Counted from the first letter of the stretch, positions 33,367 through 41,799 are shown. The stretch: DNA of 64,000 bases from Candidatus Omnitrophica bacterium UBA6210 (GCA_002421805.1 DISM01000002.1:71454-135453), one strand, 5' to 3'. Translations and numbers: made by a program. The notes: a model not told the origin generated them from the sequence alone.

Positions 33367-34113
33367 ATGCTTAAACTGATCCTACTGGGGGCCATCCAGG
33401 GCCTGACGGAATTTCTGCCGGTCAGCAGCTCCGGACACCTGGTCATCGTTCAGCGTTTTCTGGGTTTGCGGGAGAATCTGGTCTTCCTTGACATCTCCCT
33501 TCACATCGGCACACTCTTAGCCCTGGCGACATTCTTCTTCAAAGATATCCTCTCGGCCTGTAAAGATGCCAGGATGATCCTTCGCATTCTGATCGTCACC
33601 GTGGTCACGGCTGTGATCGGGCTGACCTTCAAAAAAATCTTTGAGTCCTTTTTTGCGGAACCAATGCTGGTCAGCGCCTTATTGATCGTCAACGGCCTCC
33701 TCATTCTGGCGACGCGCTTCATCAAAAAAGGCGGCCGTCTACCGGGTTATGCCGACAGCGCCCTCATGGGCCTCAGCCAGGGGATATCCATTACACCCGG
33801 CATCTCCAGGTCCGGCGCCACGATCTCCACCCTTCTTGCAAGAAAAATCGAACCGGGACAGGCCTTCCGGTTTTCCTTTCTGGCGTCCATCCCGGTGATC
33901 CTGGCGGCGTTTGCGCTGGAGGCCAAAGATGCCGACTGGACAAAGATTACCGAATATCGTCCTCTCGACGTGACAACAGGCATCGTTGCGGCATATCTTT
34001 TCGGCATCCTGGCCTTGTTCATTTTGAAAAAATCCCTGCTAGGCGGACGCTTCCACATCTTCGGGTATTACTGCATCCTGGCAGGAACAGCATTTCTCCT
34101 TTTTGTGAGATGA
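33367..34113 (+). CDS. uppP: undecaprenyl-diphosphatase
   Basis: UppP recycles undecaprenyl diphosphate for cell-wall and glycan synthesis. The 248-residue membrane protein carries GLTEFLPVSSSGHLV (about 11-25) and TPGISRSGATIS (about 142-153), the two active-site motifs. Multiple membrane helices are evident. ATGA overlap with the acyl-CoA ligase gene. Confidence 0.95.
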   Translation: MLKLILLGAIQGLTEFLPVSSSGHLVIVQRFLGLRENLVFLDISLHIGTLLALATFFFKDILSACKDARMILRILIVTVVTAVIGLTFKKIFESFFAEPMLVSALLIVNGLLILATRFIKKGGRLPGYADSALMGLSQGISITPGISRSGATISTLLARKIEPGQAFRFSFLASIPVILAAFALEAKDADWTKITEYRPLDVTTGIVAAYLFGILALFILKKSLLGGRFHIFGYYCILAGTAFLLFVR

Positions 34114-35669
34114 TGCCTCGACACCAAGAAACTTCCAAAACCCTCATCGACATCCTGTCGCGTGCTAATCGCCTTTACCCTGACAGGACGGCACTGGTCT
34201 TCGGCTCCAAGGAGATCAGCTACGCCGAAGTCTTGCGAGAGTCCTGCCGCGTCGCATCCGCCGTAAGGGCCGCCGGGGCGAAACAGGGAGAGAGAGTCGC
34301 CATCCTGCTGGACAATTCCCCGGAATTCGTCTATGCGTATTTCGGAATCCTCTTGAACCGCAGCATCATCGTCCCCGTCAACCATATGTTCAAGAGGGAA
34401 GAAATTAAATACATCCTTGACGATTCCGGGGCCACAGGATTGATCACTTCCGCCGCCTATGCATCTATTTCCGATGAGTTGAAGGCAATGACGGAAAACC
34501 TGACATTTGTCCTGCAGGTCTCGGGTGCCAAAGAACAGCCGGTCGATACATCTTTCGCACGATTCGTCGGCGCCCCCGAGAGATCTGCAGAACCGGCCGT
34601 CTTTCTTTACACATCCGGGACGACAGGCCACCCCAAGGCCGCCGTCTTGACACACGGCAACCTCTTGTCCAATATCCACTCCTCATCGCAGTGCATCCGC
34701 GTCACGCCGAAAGACACCTTCATTTCTTTTCTGCCGCTCTTTCATTCTTTTGCGGCAACCGTCTGTCTCCTGATGCCGCTGGAAACAGGGGCCAGGACCG
34801 TCATCATGAAATCGCCCCGGCCGATCAAAAAACTCCTGAGGACGATCCGCAGGAACCGGGTCTCGATTTTCGTCGGGATCCCGTCCATCTACGGAATCCT
34901 CAAAGATATGAAGCTGCCTGCGTTCCTGCCGCCGTTCCTCCTGAGATTCCTGAACCCCATCAGGCTCGCCATCTCCGGCGCTGCGGCTCTCCCCGTCGAA
35001 GTCTTCCTGGGATTTGAAAAAAAGTTCCGTCTGCCGCTTTTGGAGGGATATGGGTTAACGGAGGCCTCGCCGGTCGTTTCCCTCAACCCCCTGAAAGGAC
35101 CCAGGAAGCCCGGTTCCATCGGTCTGCCCATCCCGGATGTAAAAGTCAAGATCATCAACGACCGCGGGCAGACGCTCGGCCCGGAACAAGAAGGAGAGTT
35201 GTGCGTGCGGGGCCCGAATGTCATGCTCGGCTACTACAAAAAAGAAGAAGACAACCGCCAGACGCTCAAGGAAGGGTGGCTCTTGACCGGTGATATGGCG
35301 AAAATCGACAGAGACGGATACATCGTCATCATGGGGCGTAAAAAAGACATGGTCAATGTCCGGGGGCTCAACGTCTATCCCCGCGAAATCGAAGAAGTCC
35401 TCTACCGAGACCCCCGCATCAGGGAAGCGGCGGTCATCGGTGTTCCCGATCCGCACAAGGGAGAGGTCCCGAAAGGATATGTCGTCCTCAAAACAACCGG
35501 TTCAGTGACGGAGCATGACATCATCGTTTATCTGCGTCAGCATCTGGCCGACTACAAGATCCCCCGGAAAGTCGAAATCAGAGCGGAGCTCCCGAAAAAC
35601 TCGGCCGGCAAGATCCTTAAGCGCGTCCTGATCGAAGAAAATGCCGCGGCGTCCCACAAAACCGGGTGA
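34110..35669 (+). CDS. long-chain fatty acid--CoA ligase / AMP-dependent ligase
   Basis: A 519-residue adenylate-forming enzyme. It has the P-loop-like YTSGTTGHPKAAVLTH (about 168-183), EGYGLTEASPVVS, TGDMAKIDRDGYIVIMGRKKDMV and the catalytic Lys in NSAGKILKRVL near the end. It activates a carboxylic acid with ATP and CoA; fatty acids are the default guess. It overlaps uppP, so lipid supply may be co-regulated. Confidence 0.92.
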   Translation: MMPRHQETSKTLIDILSRANRLYPDRTALVFGSKEISYAEVLRESCRVASAVRAAGAKQGERVAILLDNSPEFVYAYFGILLNRSIIVPVNHMFKREEIKYILDDSGATGLITSAAYASISDELKAMTENLTFVLQVSGAKEQPVDTSFARFVGAPERSAEPAVFLYTSGTTGHPKAAVLTHGNLLSNIHSSSQCIRVTPKDTFISFLPLFHSFAATVCLLMPLETGARTVIMKSPRPIKKLLRTIRRNRVSIFVGIPSIYGILKDMKLPAFLPPFLLRFLNPIRLAISGAAALPVEVFLGFEKKFRLPLLEGYGLTEASPVVSLNPLKGPRKPGSIGLPIPDVKVKIINDRGQTLGPEQEGELCVRGPNVMLGYYKKEEDNRQTLKEGWLLTGDMAKIDRDGYIVIMGRKKDMVNVRGLNVYPREIEEVLYRDPRIREAAVIGVPDPHKGEVPKGYVVLKTTGSVTEHDIIVYLRQHLADYKIPRKVEIRAELPKNSAGKILKRVLIEENAAASHKTG

Positions 35670-35676
35670 GTTTCTA

Positions 35677-35705
35677 TTGACACCCCCCGAATTCAAGCTC
35701 ATAAT
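35677..35705 (+). promoter_or_regulatory. promoter upstream of the lexA operon
   Basis: TTGACA (35677-35682), a 17-base spacer and CATAAT (35700-35705). The predicted start near 35712 is the A of a 24-codon reading frame. No CCACAC-type palindrome lies here. Confidence 0.7.
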
Positions 35706-35711
35706 ATATAA

Positions 35712-35786
35712 ATGACAAAGTTTATTAACATTTTTAAAATCCGCCGGCGCATGGGGAAACAACTCTTTTTGAGACGAAAGCCATGA
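35712..35786 (+). CDS. 24-residue basic leader peptide, translationally coupled
   Basis: ATG at 35712 lies six bases after the -10 box, so the message would start at this codon. The frame encodes MTKFINIFKIRRRMGKQLFL plus RRKP, nine of 24 residues basic, and its TGA overlaps the ATG of the next gene (ATGA at 35783). The placement looks like a leaderless coupling peptide that delivers ribosomes to the next gene. No homology can be judged at this length. Confidence 0.5.
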   Translation: MTKFINIFKIRRRMGKQLFLRRKP

Positions 35787-36166
35787 CAGAGATCAAAAGC
35801 AGGAATTACAGGAAATCACGGGCCAAAAATGCCTTACGCAGGACCTCAAAGAAGATCCTCCAGATGGGGATCGTTGTCATTATCGGCGAGTATCTCCTGT
35901 TGAATGCCATCCAACTCTCGCTGTCGGAACCGAATCCACTGTTCTTCTACAGTAACGTCCCCAACCGCATCGTCAATCTTGCCGTCAGCGAAAAACCCAT
36001 CTTGAGGGTCGCCCAAGCCTACGATTCGATCAAAAACAACATAGAGTTCGATAAGATCGTCCAGGACCAGTTCCCCGCGCAGGTCAAAGGAACCCGGCCT
36101 GACTTCCGCACGACGGACCTCCAGGACCAGGAAGGCGCAAAAGTCGGCTACGTCGTCAAATTCTGA
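35783..36166 (+). CDS. single-pass membrane protein of unknown function
   Basis: A 127-residue protein with a very basic N-terminus (about 1-25), one membrane helix (about 28-48) and a periplasmic remainder. No SD is visible before its ATG, in agreement with coupling to the 24-codon frame. No family is recognised. It lies first in the lexA operon. Confidence 0.65.
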   Translation: MTEIKSRNYRKSRAKNALRRTSKKILQMGIVVIIGEYLLLNAIQLSLSEPNPLFFYSNVPNRIVNLAVSEKPILRVAQAYDSIKNNIEFDKIVQDQFPAQVKGTRPDFRTTDLQDQEGAKVGYVVKF

Positions 36167-36185
36167 CATGAACGAAAGGAGACAC

Positions 36186-36506
36186 ATGAACAATCTTCAG
36201 AAAACCGTCCAGAAAAAAATCGAAGAGGTCTGGCCCGATGCCCAAAAGAATATCTCCAAGATCAGCCGCAAAACGCTCAAGACCCTGAAAAAAAGCGAAA
36301 AACAACTCTTGGCGATCTATGGCAAGACAAAGAAAAAAGCCGAACAGCTCATCCTTCAGGCCAGGCGGGAAGAACTTTATTACGAGTTGGGAAAAGCCAT
36401 GGCGCCGCTATTGTCCTCGGACCAGCTCAAGAATAAAGCCATCTTAAAAATTTACAGCGAAATCCAGGGGATCAATAAACAGCTGCGTTCAAAAACCAGG
36501 TCATGA
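36186..36506 (+). CDS. small coiled-coil protein
   Basis: A 106-residue lysine-rich helical protein (MNNLQKTVQKKIEEVW...LKTLKKSEKQLLAIYGKTKKKAEQL). The ATG at 36186 is preferred over 36168 because GAAAGGAG lies the right distance before it. No family is recognised; similar small helical genes next to lexA are seen in related genomes but no role is known. Its TGA overlaps the lexA ATG. Confidence 0.65.
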   Translation: MNNLQKTVQKKIEEVWPDAQKNISKISRKTLKTLKKSEKQLLAIYGKTKKKAEQLILQARREELYYELGKAMAPLLSSDQLKNKAILKIYSEIQGINKQLRSKTRS

Positions 36507-37108
36507 AGGACGCGGACACCCCCAGCGATATCACAGCCCGACAGGCAAGCATCCTGGGTTTTATCCAGAGAACCATCAACCACACCGGAAGACCCCCGAC
36601 CATCCGGGAGATCGGCAAACACTTCGGTTTCAAATCCACGGGGACGACGCGCGACCACCTCAAAAGCCTTTCCCGTAAAGGTTTCATCACGCTGACGCCG
36701 CGCCAGTCGCGCGCCATCAATCTCAAGACGCCGGTCGCCTTCCGCATCCCGATGATCGGCAGTATTGTGGCGGGGATGCCCGATATTGCCCTCGAGGAGA
36801 TCGACGAATATGTCTATCTTGACGAATTCCTCCCGGGGCCGGACAAACAGATCTTTGCCCTGAAGGTCCGCGGCGACAGCATGAAAGACGCAGGGATCAA
36901 CCCCGGAGACATCGCCATCGTGCGGCGCCAACGCATAGCCGATGCGGGCCAAGTCGTCGCGGCGCTTGTCGGCCATGAAGCCACGATCAAAACCCTCGAA
37001 AAAAATAAAGCCGGCTTCTATCTGAAGCCGGCCAATGCCTCTTACCCCGATATCCGCGAACCTTTCAGCATCCTCGGCAAGGTCATCGCGGTCATTAAGA
37101 AATTCTGA
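36503..37108 (+). CDS. lexA: LexA repressor
   Basis: A 201-residue SOS repressor. The winged-helix N-terminus contains TIREIGKHFGFKSTGTTRDH (about 33-52). The self-cleavage bond is A90-G91 in SIVAGMP, the nucleophile Ser is 126 in RGDSM and the general-base Lys is 163 in ATIKTL. These are exact LexA features. The recognition helix (FKSTGTTRDHLKSL) differs from E. coli, so its operator would also differ; the palindrome at dinB is a candidate. Confidence 0.96.
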   Translation: MKDADTPSDITARQASILGFIQRTINHTGRPPTIREIGKHFGFKSTGTTRDHLKSLSRKGFITLTPRQSRAINLKTPVAFRIPMIGSIVAGMPDIALEEIDEYVYLDEFLPGPDKQIFALKVRGDSMKDAGINPGDIAIVRRQRIADAGQVVAALVGHEATIKTLEKNKAGFYLKPANASYPDIREPFSILGKVIAVIKKF

Positions 37109-37133
37109 GCAAAAAACTTAATCGTTCCCGGAG

Positions 37134-37433
37134 CTACGCCAATCCCTCTTTGCGGCGTTTTCTCAAGACAAGCGCGCTCTTGTCACGCAGGACATAAAGA
37201 ATCAACAACCCCAAAGGGCCCAGTATCCCCAGAGAACTCACCAGCCACCCGTGACCTTTGCCGCGGCCATACATATATCCGCCGCAGGCCATAAGGACAT
37301 AGCCTCCCGCTACCATGGTATAACCGAAATAGAGATAAGAGGCGCCCTGACGGGAAACGATGTAACCGAGGCAACCGAAAAGAAAACCGCCCCACACGCC
37401 GATGATCGTCTGCGCCCTGTATTCCTTAAGCAT
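37134..37433 (-). CDS. small membrane protein
   Basis: A 99-residue minus-strand protein with three hydrophobic segments (about 8-27, 33-52 and 60-82) and a basic C-terminus. The in-frame extension upstream is rejected because AAAGGATGCA gives a better SD for the ATG at 37433. No family is recognised. It is divergent from the coiled-coil gene at 37542, and the two promoters overlap around 37503-37530. Confidence 0.65.
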   Translation of the reverse strand: MLKEYRAQTIIGVWGGFLFGCLGYIVSRQGASYLYFGYTMVAGGYVLMACGGYMYGRGKGHGWLVSSLGILGPLGLLILYVLRDKSALVLRKRRKEGLA

Positions 37434-37502
37434 TGCATCCTTTCTTGTTGTGCGCCTTACGGGACGCATTGTATCACAGGTTCCTGCGATTTTCATAAAG
37501 AA

Positions 37503-37531
37503 TTGTCATCCGGCTGCTTTTTATGTACAAT
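37503..37531 (+). promoter_or_regulatory. promoter of the membrane coiled-coil gene
   Basis: TTGTCA (37503-37508), a 17-base spacer and TACAAT (37526-37531). The ATG at 37542 begins ten bases after the -10 box, so the leader is at most about four bases. Confidence 0.7.
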
Positions 37532-37541
37532 ACATATTGTT

Positions 37542-38231
37542 ATGGATCTTCTGATTTTCGTCATGGGGCTTGTCTTTTTGGGACTGATCGGGGCCGGGAT
37601 ATTCTTTTTCCTCAAGGAACCGGCTTTTTCGAAAATGCTTGGATTCGGCGCCGGCGCACCTGTCAAACCCGCTGAAGGCGGCGCCGATCCCGCCGCAGGG
37701 CTGCAAAAGAAAATCCTTCATCATGAAGAACGTATCGCCACGCTGGAGAATGAACTGAAGGCCTCGCGGGAAGAAAGCGAGAGGCTGCGCGGCAGAGAAC
37801 AGGAACTGCTGAAAGAACGGTCAAACGCAGCTTTTGACTCCGAGAGCTTTGAAAAGATGAAAGAAGAACACGTCTTGCTGAAGAAAGAACTGACGACGAA
37901 AGAAGAAACCCTTGAGACAGAGATCTCCGCGAGGCGCCGGCAGAATACAGAACTCACTCAACTGCGCCTCGAATACGAAGCCCTGAAGAAAAAAACAACA
38001 GAGACTGAAGACGCCTTGCGCAAGGCCCAGACGACCATCGAGGGCCTCAGGGAAGAAAATAAGAACATAAAGTCCTTGCTGGAACAACACAAGAAGATCG
38101 TCGATGAACACAACGTCAACAAAAGCGAAGGACAGTGGGTTTCCCGCATCGAATTTGAACGAGTGGAGGCAGTCCTGAAAGAAAAGGAACGCCTGATCGA
38201 AAAGTTGCAATCTCCGCCGGAGAAAGAATGA
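37542..38231 (+). CDS. membrane-anchored coiled-coil protein
   Basis: A 229-residue protein with one N-terminal membrane helix (about 2-24) and a long, continuous coiled coil (about 55-225; LENELKASREESERLRGREQ and similar heptads). Function unknown; the layout suits a scaffold or envelope protein. The frame is open for 290 bases upstream in a different gene's antisense region and that part is rejected. Confidence 0.7.
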   Translation: MDLLIFVMGLVFLGLIGAGIFFFLKEPAFSKMLGFGAGAPVKPAEGGADPAAGLQKKILHHEERIATLENELKASREESERLRGREQELLKERSNAAFDSESFEKMKEEHVLLKKELTTKEETLETEISARRRQNTELTQLRLEYEALKKKTTETEDALRKAQTTIEGLREENKNIKSLLEQHKKIVDEHNVNKSEGQWVSRIEFERVEAVLKEKERLIEKLQSPPEKE

Positions 38232-38902
38232 ATCCTGCACGCCGAAACACAACGATCTTTCTTGTTTACGTCTTGGGCTTTGTCCTTCTTTTGACACAGC
38301 CACGGCCCTGCCGGGCGGAAGCCAAGATCGAGCCGCCCAAAAAAATAGACTATGACGGCCTGCTGCTTTCGTATAACCCGTCATGGAAAAGCGAAGAAAC
38401 CTATCTGGAAGCAAACCTGGATGACGACCCGGAACCGGAGATCATCATCAGCTTCGTAGCGATGTATGTCACCGAATCCAAAAAAACCAGAGAAGAACCG
38501 AAACCTTTCACCGTGGCCGAGAAAGAACTTCTGCCCGTCTATAATTACGTCTTCTATCAGATCTACGACATGGGGCCCGATAAAAATTACAGGCTCGCCA
38601 GGACCTTTACGGGCATGGACCGTCCTGGACAGGTTTATGTCGTACCGCTGGAAGAAAACAAGCCGCCAGCTGTGATCTTCGTGAGCCCCGGAGGAACTCA
38701 TTACAAAGATATCATCGTCTACCGGTGGCAGGAGGGCGGCTACCGTCAGCTGTTCGATCACGGCACCGGCGGAGATGTGACCGTCATCACGACTCCCGGA
38801 AAACCCAGGATCGTCCTTGACAAAAAGACGTATGCCTGGCGGGCTGAAAAAGGGCGTTTTGAACCAGAAGCCGGTGAGATACAAGAACAAACAAAAAGTT
38901 AA
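38228..38902 (+). CDS. secreted protein of unknown function
   Basis: A 224-residue protein with a signal peptide (LVYVLGFVLLLTQPRPCRAEA; cleavage near residue 31). The mature part is rich in DDDPEPEIIISFVAMYV and EENKPPAVIFVSPGGTHY segments, the look of a VCBS/FG-GAP-like or beta-rich domain, but no family is recognised. ATGA overlap with the coiled-coil gene suggests they work together at the envelope. Confidence 0.65.
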   Translation: MNPARRNTTIFLVYVLGFVLLLTQPRPCRAEAKIEPPKKIDYDGLLLSYNPSWKSEETYLEANLDDDPEPEIIISFVAMYVTESKKTREEPKPFTVAEKELLPVYNYVFYQIYDMGPDKNYRLARTFTGMDRPGQVYVVPLEENKPPAVIFVSPGGTHYKDIIVYRWQEGGYRQLFDHGTGGDVTVITTPGKPRIVLDKKTYAWRAEKGRFEPEAGEIQEQTKS

Positions 38903-38931
38903 AAATATATAGAAAATTAAAGGTTTTAGGT

Positions 38932-38937
38932 TATAAT
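38932..38937 (+). promoter_or_regulatory. -10 box of the response-regulator gene
   Basis: TATAAT at 38932-38937, with only a weak match for a -35 (around 38909). The ATG at 38945 starts seven bases later, at the expected transcription start. Confidence 0.55.
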
Positions 38938-38944
38938 TGTAAGC

Positions 38945-39331
38945 ATGGAAGACAAATCGCTCGATATATTGCTGGTCGACAACGAAGCAGAATTCTGTGA
39001 ATCTATGTCGTATTGGCTGGAGACCAAACACCATCGCGTGCATGTTTGTTATAGCGGCGAAGAAGCCCTCACCTTGATCAAGAACACGCCCTTGGACATC
39101 GTTTTCCTGGATATCCAGATGCCCGGCATGGATGGGATGGCCGTTCTGAGGGAGATCCGCAGTTTTAATACAACTCTGCCTATTGTGATGGTCACCGGAT
39201 ACCCCAAAGAAGAAAGAATGACCGAGGCCATCTCCCTGGGGGTCTCAGGGTTCTTTCCGAAAACATCCAGTTTTGAAGAACTAGGACGCATCATCAAGGC
39301 TTCGATTCGCACGCACAAGGATTTGCACTAA
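38945..39331 (+). CDS. stand-alone response regulator receiver protein
   Basis: A 128-residue receiver domain with no output domain. The phosphoacceptor Asp is in VFLDIQMPGMDGM (about 55-67), the acidic pair is VDNEAEF near the start and the conserved Lys is in GFFPKTSSF, preceded by MVTGYP. A partner kinase is not in the window. It probably acts with the STAS-PilZ protein 18 bases downstream. Confidence 0.9.
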   Translation: MEDKSLDILLVDNEAEFCESMSYWLETKHHRVHVCYSGEEALTLIKNTPLDIVFLDIQMPGMDGMAVLREIRSFNTTLPIVMVTGYPKEERMTEAISLGVSGFFPKTSSFEELGRIIKASIRTHKDLH

Positions 39332-39349
39332 TCGGTCATCCGCCTCCTG

Positions 39350-40072
39350 ATGGAGATCCGCGCACGCCAAAAAGACAACATCATCATTCTTGACCTCATA
39401 GGCCGCATTGATGTGAATGCGGCCCATTTTGTCGAATCCGTCGGCCAGTGTCTGCGCGACGGTTTTACGGACATCCTCTGCAATTTCGACCAGATCGATG
39501 CCATCGATTACATGGGCATCTCCGCTCTCGTTCTGGCATACAAGGAAGTCACCAACAGCAACGGCCGCATGAAATTCTGCCAGATCCCCGTTCACGTCAA
39601 GAATGTCCTGTCCGTCGCAGGGCTCGACCGCGTCATCGATATGTATCCGACGGAAGAAATCGCTTTGGCGGCCTTCGGCGAGGACCAGATCATAGAAAAC
39701 CTTCAAAAACTTCAACTGCGCAGGCGCTTCAAACGCCTCCCGATCGATATCAAGATCGAACTGCGGCCCAAGTATCAGAAAAACCCTGTCTGCCACAAGG
39801 CTGAGGTCGTAAACTTGAGCGGCATCGGCGCCTACATCTTCGGTTGCCAGCAATTCAGCCTTGGCGATGAATTCGTCCTCACGTTGCAACTCTCTCCAAA
39901 AGAGGCGCCTCTTGTGCTCGATGTTAAGGTCGTCTGGCTCCCCGATAAGCATATCCAACCACATCTCTATCCCGGTGTCGGCGTCGAATTCCACAAGATC
40001 TCCCAATCCGACCAACAGAGGCTCCTGGACTTTATCGAAAAGAACCTTTCCCGGATCATTTCAGAAAAATAG
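39350..40072 (+). CDS. STAS and PilZ fusion protein
   Basis: A 240-residue protein. The first 110 residues are a STAS (anti-anti-sigma) domain with QIDAIDYMGISALVLAYKEV holding the region around the phosphorylatable Ser/Thr position. The second half is a PilZ domain with RRFKR (RxxxR, about 124-128) and NLSGIG (NxSxxG, about 151-156). The fusion would couple cyclic-di-GMP binding to a partner-switch output. It is likely in an operon with the receiver gene. Confidence 0.85.
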   Translation: MEIRARQKDNIIILDLIGRIDVNAAHFVESVGQCLRDGFTDILCNFDQIDAIDYMGISALVLAYKEVTNSNGRMKFCQIPVHVKNVLSVAGLDRVIDMYPTEEIALAAFGEDQIIENLQKLQLRRRFKRLPIDIKIELRPKYQKNPVCHKAEVVNLSGIGAYIFGCQQFSLGDEFVLTLQLSPKEAPLVLDVKVVWLPDKHIQPHLYPGVGVEFHKISQSDQQRLLDFIEKNLSRIISEK

Positions 40073-40136
40073 CATCACTTCTTAAAAAGGTGTCCTTGCG
40101 GGGAGAAGACGGAGACACCACGTCCCCAAGTATCGC

Positions 40137-40164
40137 TTGACAGGGTATCCGGGGTTGCTATAAT
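40137..40164 (+). promoter_or_regulatory. near-consensus promoter of the peptidoglycan-binding lipoprotein gene
   Basis: TTGACA (40137-40142), a 16-base spacer and TATAAT (40159-40164). The start is near 40171, giving a leader of about 90 bases that holds GCCCCGAAGGGCC (a small stem) but no recognised riboswitch. Confidence 0.8.
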
Positions 40165-40263
40165 CAGCCTTAACTCACTGAAAACAAAGCCGTTGCCCCG
40201 AAGGGCCCCTTATTCACCCTCGAGAGCAGCTTAGAACATGTTGCACATCCTAATGGAGGCGTC

Positions 40264-40713
40264 ATGAAAACAGGTCTGGTGATCGCAGGGATATTCCTCT
40301 TCTTGTCCGGCTGCAAAACCATGGAAGCGCAGCCTGTGGAACGAAACACCGAGACGACAGCATCAACGACCTCTTCTGTCCCTGTCTCTTCCAATACTTC
40401 GTCTTCCTCTTCAATCGCCCCATCTTCTTCAGAGATGGAAATGCCCCGAGGGAGTTCCCAGAACGCCGCCATAGCTCCAGAGGTGACCGAGCCGGCAGCC
40501 GTCGTCCCGGAAAAACCAACGAAAAAAGATATCCAGACCGCTTTAAAGAACGCCGGCTATTATGCGGGCGAAATAGACGGAAAGTTCGGTCCGAAAACGA
40601 AAAAGGCCGTTGAGGAATTTCAGGCAGCCAACAGCCTGTCCGTCGATGGAGTCGTCGGGCCGCTCACCTGGAACCTCCTGAAAAAATATCTTAATCTCGA
40701 AACACAGCCATAG
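40264..40713 (+). CDS. lipoprotein with peptidoglycan-binding domain
   Basis: A 149-residue lipoprotein with lipobox LSGC (Cys at about 16), a Ser/Thr-rich linker and a C-terminal PG_binding_1 domain (TKKDIQTALKNAGYYAGEID, then GKFGPKTKKAVEEFQAANSL). It would tether a membrane to peptidoglycan. A strong, promoter-led leader suggests a highly expressed structural protein. The OmpA-type gene is next. Confidence 0.88.
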   Translation: MKTGLVIAGIFLFLSGCKTMEAQPVERNTETTASTTSSVPVSSNTSSSSSIAPSSSEMEMPRGSSQNAAIAPEVTEPAAVVPEKPTKKDIQTALKNAGYYAGEIDGKFGPKTKKAVEEFQAANSLSVDGVVGPLTWNLLKKYLNLETQP

Positions 40714-40745
40714 GCATCTTTAAGCTATCAAAAGGAGAGGTGGTC

Positions 40746-41741
40746 ATGTTTACCAGCACATTTCTTAAAAAGACGGGCCTGAGGGCCTGTCTTGTCCTGC
40801 TCGGTTGCGCGATCCTGTCCGCTTACGGCACAGCCGCAGCTTCCAACAAGGAAGAAAAAAGAAAAACAGAGATACAAAACACGCAGGAAGAATTCAATTG
40901 GTGGCCGACGGACGCAAAGCCGGAACCCGTCAAAGACGCCGATCGCGGCGGTTACTGGTGGTGGCCGACCCAACCGGGCCAGGTAGGCCCGCTTTGGGGC
41001 AATCGCGGTTATGTCTACGTCTACAAGATCATTTATGATTATAAATCGGATGAATTGCCTGCGCCCAAACCGCAGGAACTCAGGCCTTCTCTGATCATTA
41101 AAAAGATCATCAAGAACGTCAAGATCTATTTTGACTACAACAAAAGCACAATCCGGGAAGACGCGGCCACCATCCTGAAAGATGCCGCACAGACCCTCCG
41201 GCGCAACCCCGAGTCCGACATCCTCGTCACGGGTAATTGCGACACGCGCGGATCTGAGTCCTATAATGAGAAGCTCGGCCGTAAAAGGGCGGAGGCCGTG
41301 CAGAACTTTCTCATCGGTCAAGGAGTAGATGAAGCACGGGTCCGGATCATCAGCCGCGGCAAGCTTGATGCCGTGGCGCCTGTCACGGACATCGTCGGTA
41401 TGCAAAAAGACCGCAATGCGCAATTCATGATCGCAGAGGTCGAAGAAGTCATGATCCCTTACCAGGGAGAGGCGGCGAACGAACCCGTTTCGCAAGGACA
41501 GCTCCTGGCAGAAGAGGGATCCCGGGAAAACAAGGTCGTCGAGAAAGAGACCGTGGAAAGCGCTGTGCAGGTCGCAACCAAAGAATACACCATCAAAAAG
41601 AATGACTCTCTCTGGTCTATCGCCAAGGCGGAACTCGGCAGCGGCCACAGATGGAAATACCTCTACGAGATCAATAAAGACCGCATCAAGAATCCCAACA
41701 AACTGAAGGTAGGCACAAAGATCGTCATTCCCGTCGAATAA
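40746..41741 (+). CDS. OmpA-LysM outer-membrane protein
   Basis: A 331-residue protein. A signal peptide (about 1-29, with LVLLGC as a possible lipobox) precedes a Trp-rich linker; the OmpA domain (about 120-235) has VKIYFDYNKSTIREDAATIL and GNCDTRGSESYNEKLGRKRAEAV, and a LysM domain ends the protein (TKEYTIKKNDSLWSIAKAEL). It ties the outer membrane to peptidoglycan, like Pal with an added LysM. The ATG at 40746 is used rather than a GTG six bases upstream; both follow AGGAGAGG. Confidence 0.88.
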   Translation: MFTSTFLKKTGLRACLVLLGCAILSAYGTAAASNKEEKRKTEIQNTQEEFNWWPTDAKPEPVKDADRGGYWWWPTQPGQVGPLWGNRGYVYVYKIIYDYKSDELPAPKPQELRPSLIIKKIIKNVKIYFDYNKSTIREDAATILKDAAQTLRRNPESDILVTGNCDTRGSESYNEKLGRKRAEAVQNFLIGQGVDEARVRIISRGKLDAVAPVTDIVGMQKDRNAQFMIAEVEEVMIPYQGEAANEPVSQGQLLAEEGSRENKVVEKETVESAVQVATKEYTIKKNDSLWSIAKAELGSGHRWKYLYEINKDRIKNPNKLKVGTKIVIPVE

Positions 41742-41752
41742 GACGTAAAGCC

Positions 41753-41784
41753 CCCCATCGGGGAAGACCGCTTCCCCGATGGGG
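41753..41784. terminator. 14-bp perfect hairpin after the OmpA-LysM gene
   Basis: CCCCATCGGGGAAG (41753-41766), loop ACCG and CTTCCCCGATGGGG (41771-41784). No U-run follows. The right arm contains the ATG at 41779 of a frame leading into the radical SAM gene, so a start there would be buried in the stem. Confidence 0.65.
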
Positions 41785-41799
41785 ATCAACCTGAACAAC

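Noticed and set aside
37251..37541. 97-codon N-terminal extension of the membrane coiled-coil protein
   Set aside because: It overlaps the divergent gene and its own promoter; the membrane helix starts right at the ATG of 37542.
40171..40263. Riboswitch in the lipoprotein leader
   Set aside because: No conserved core of any riboswitch class I know was recognised, only a short GC stem.
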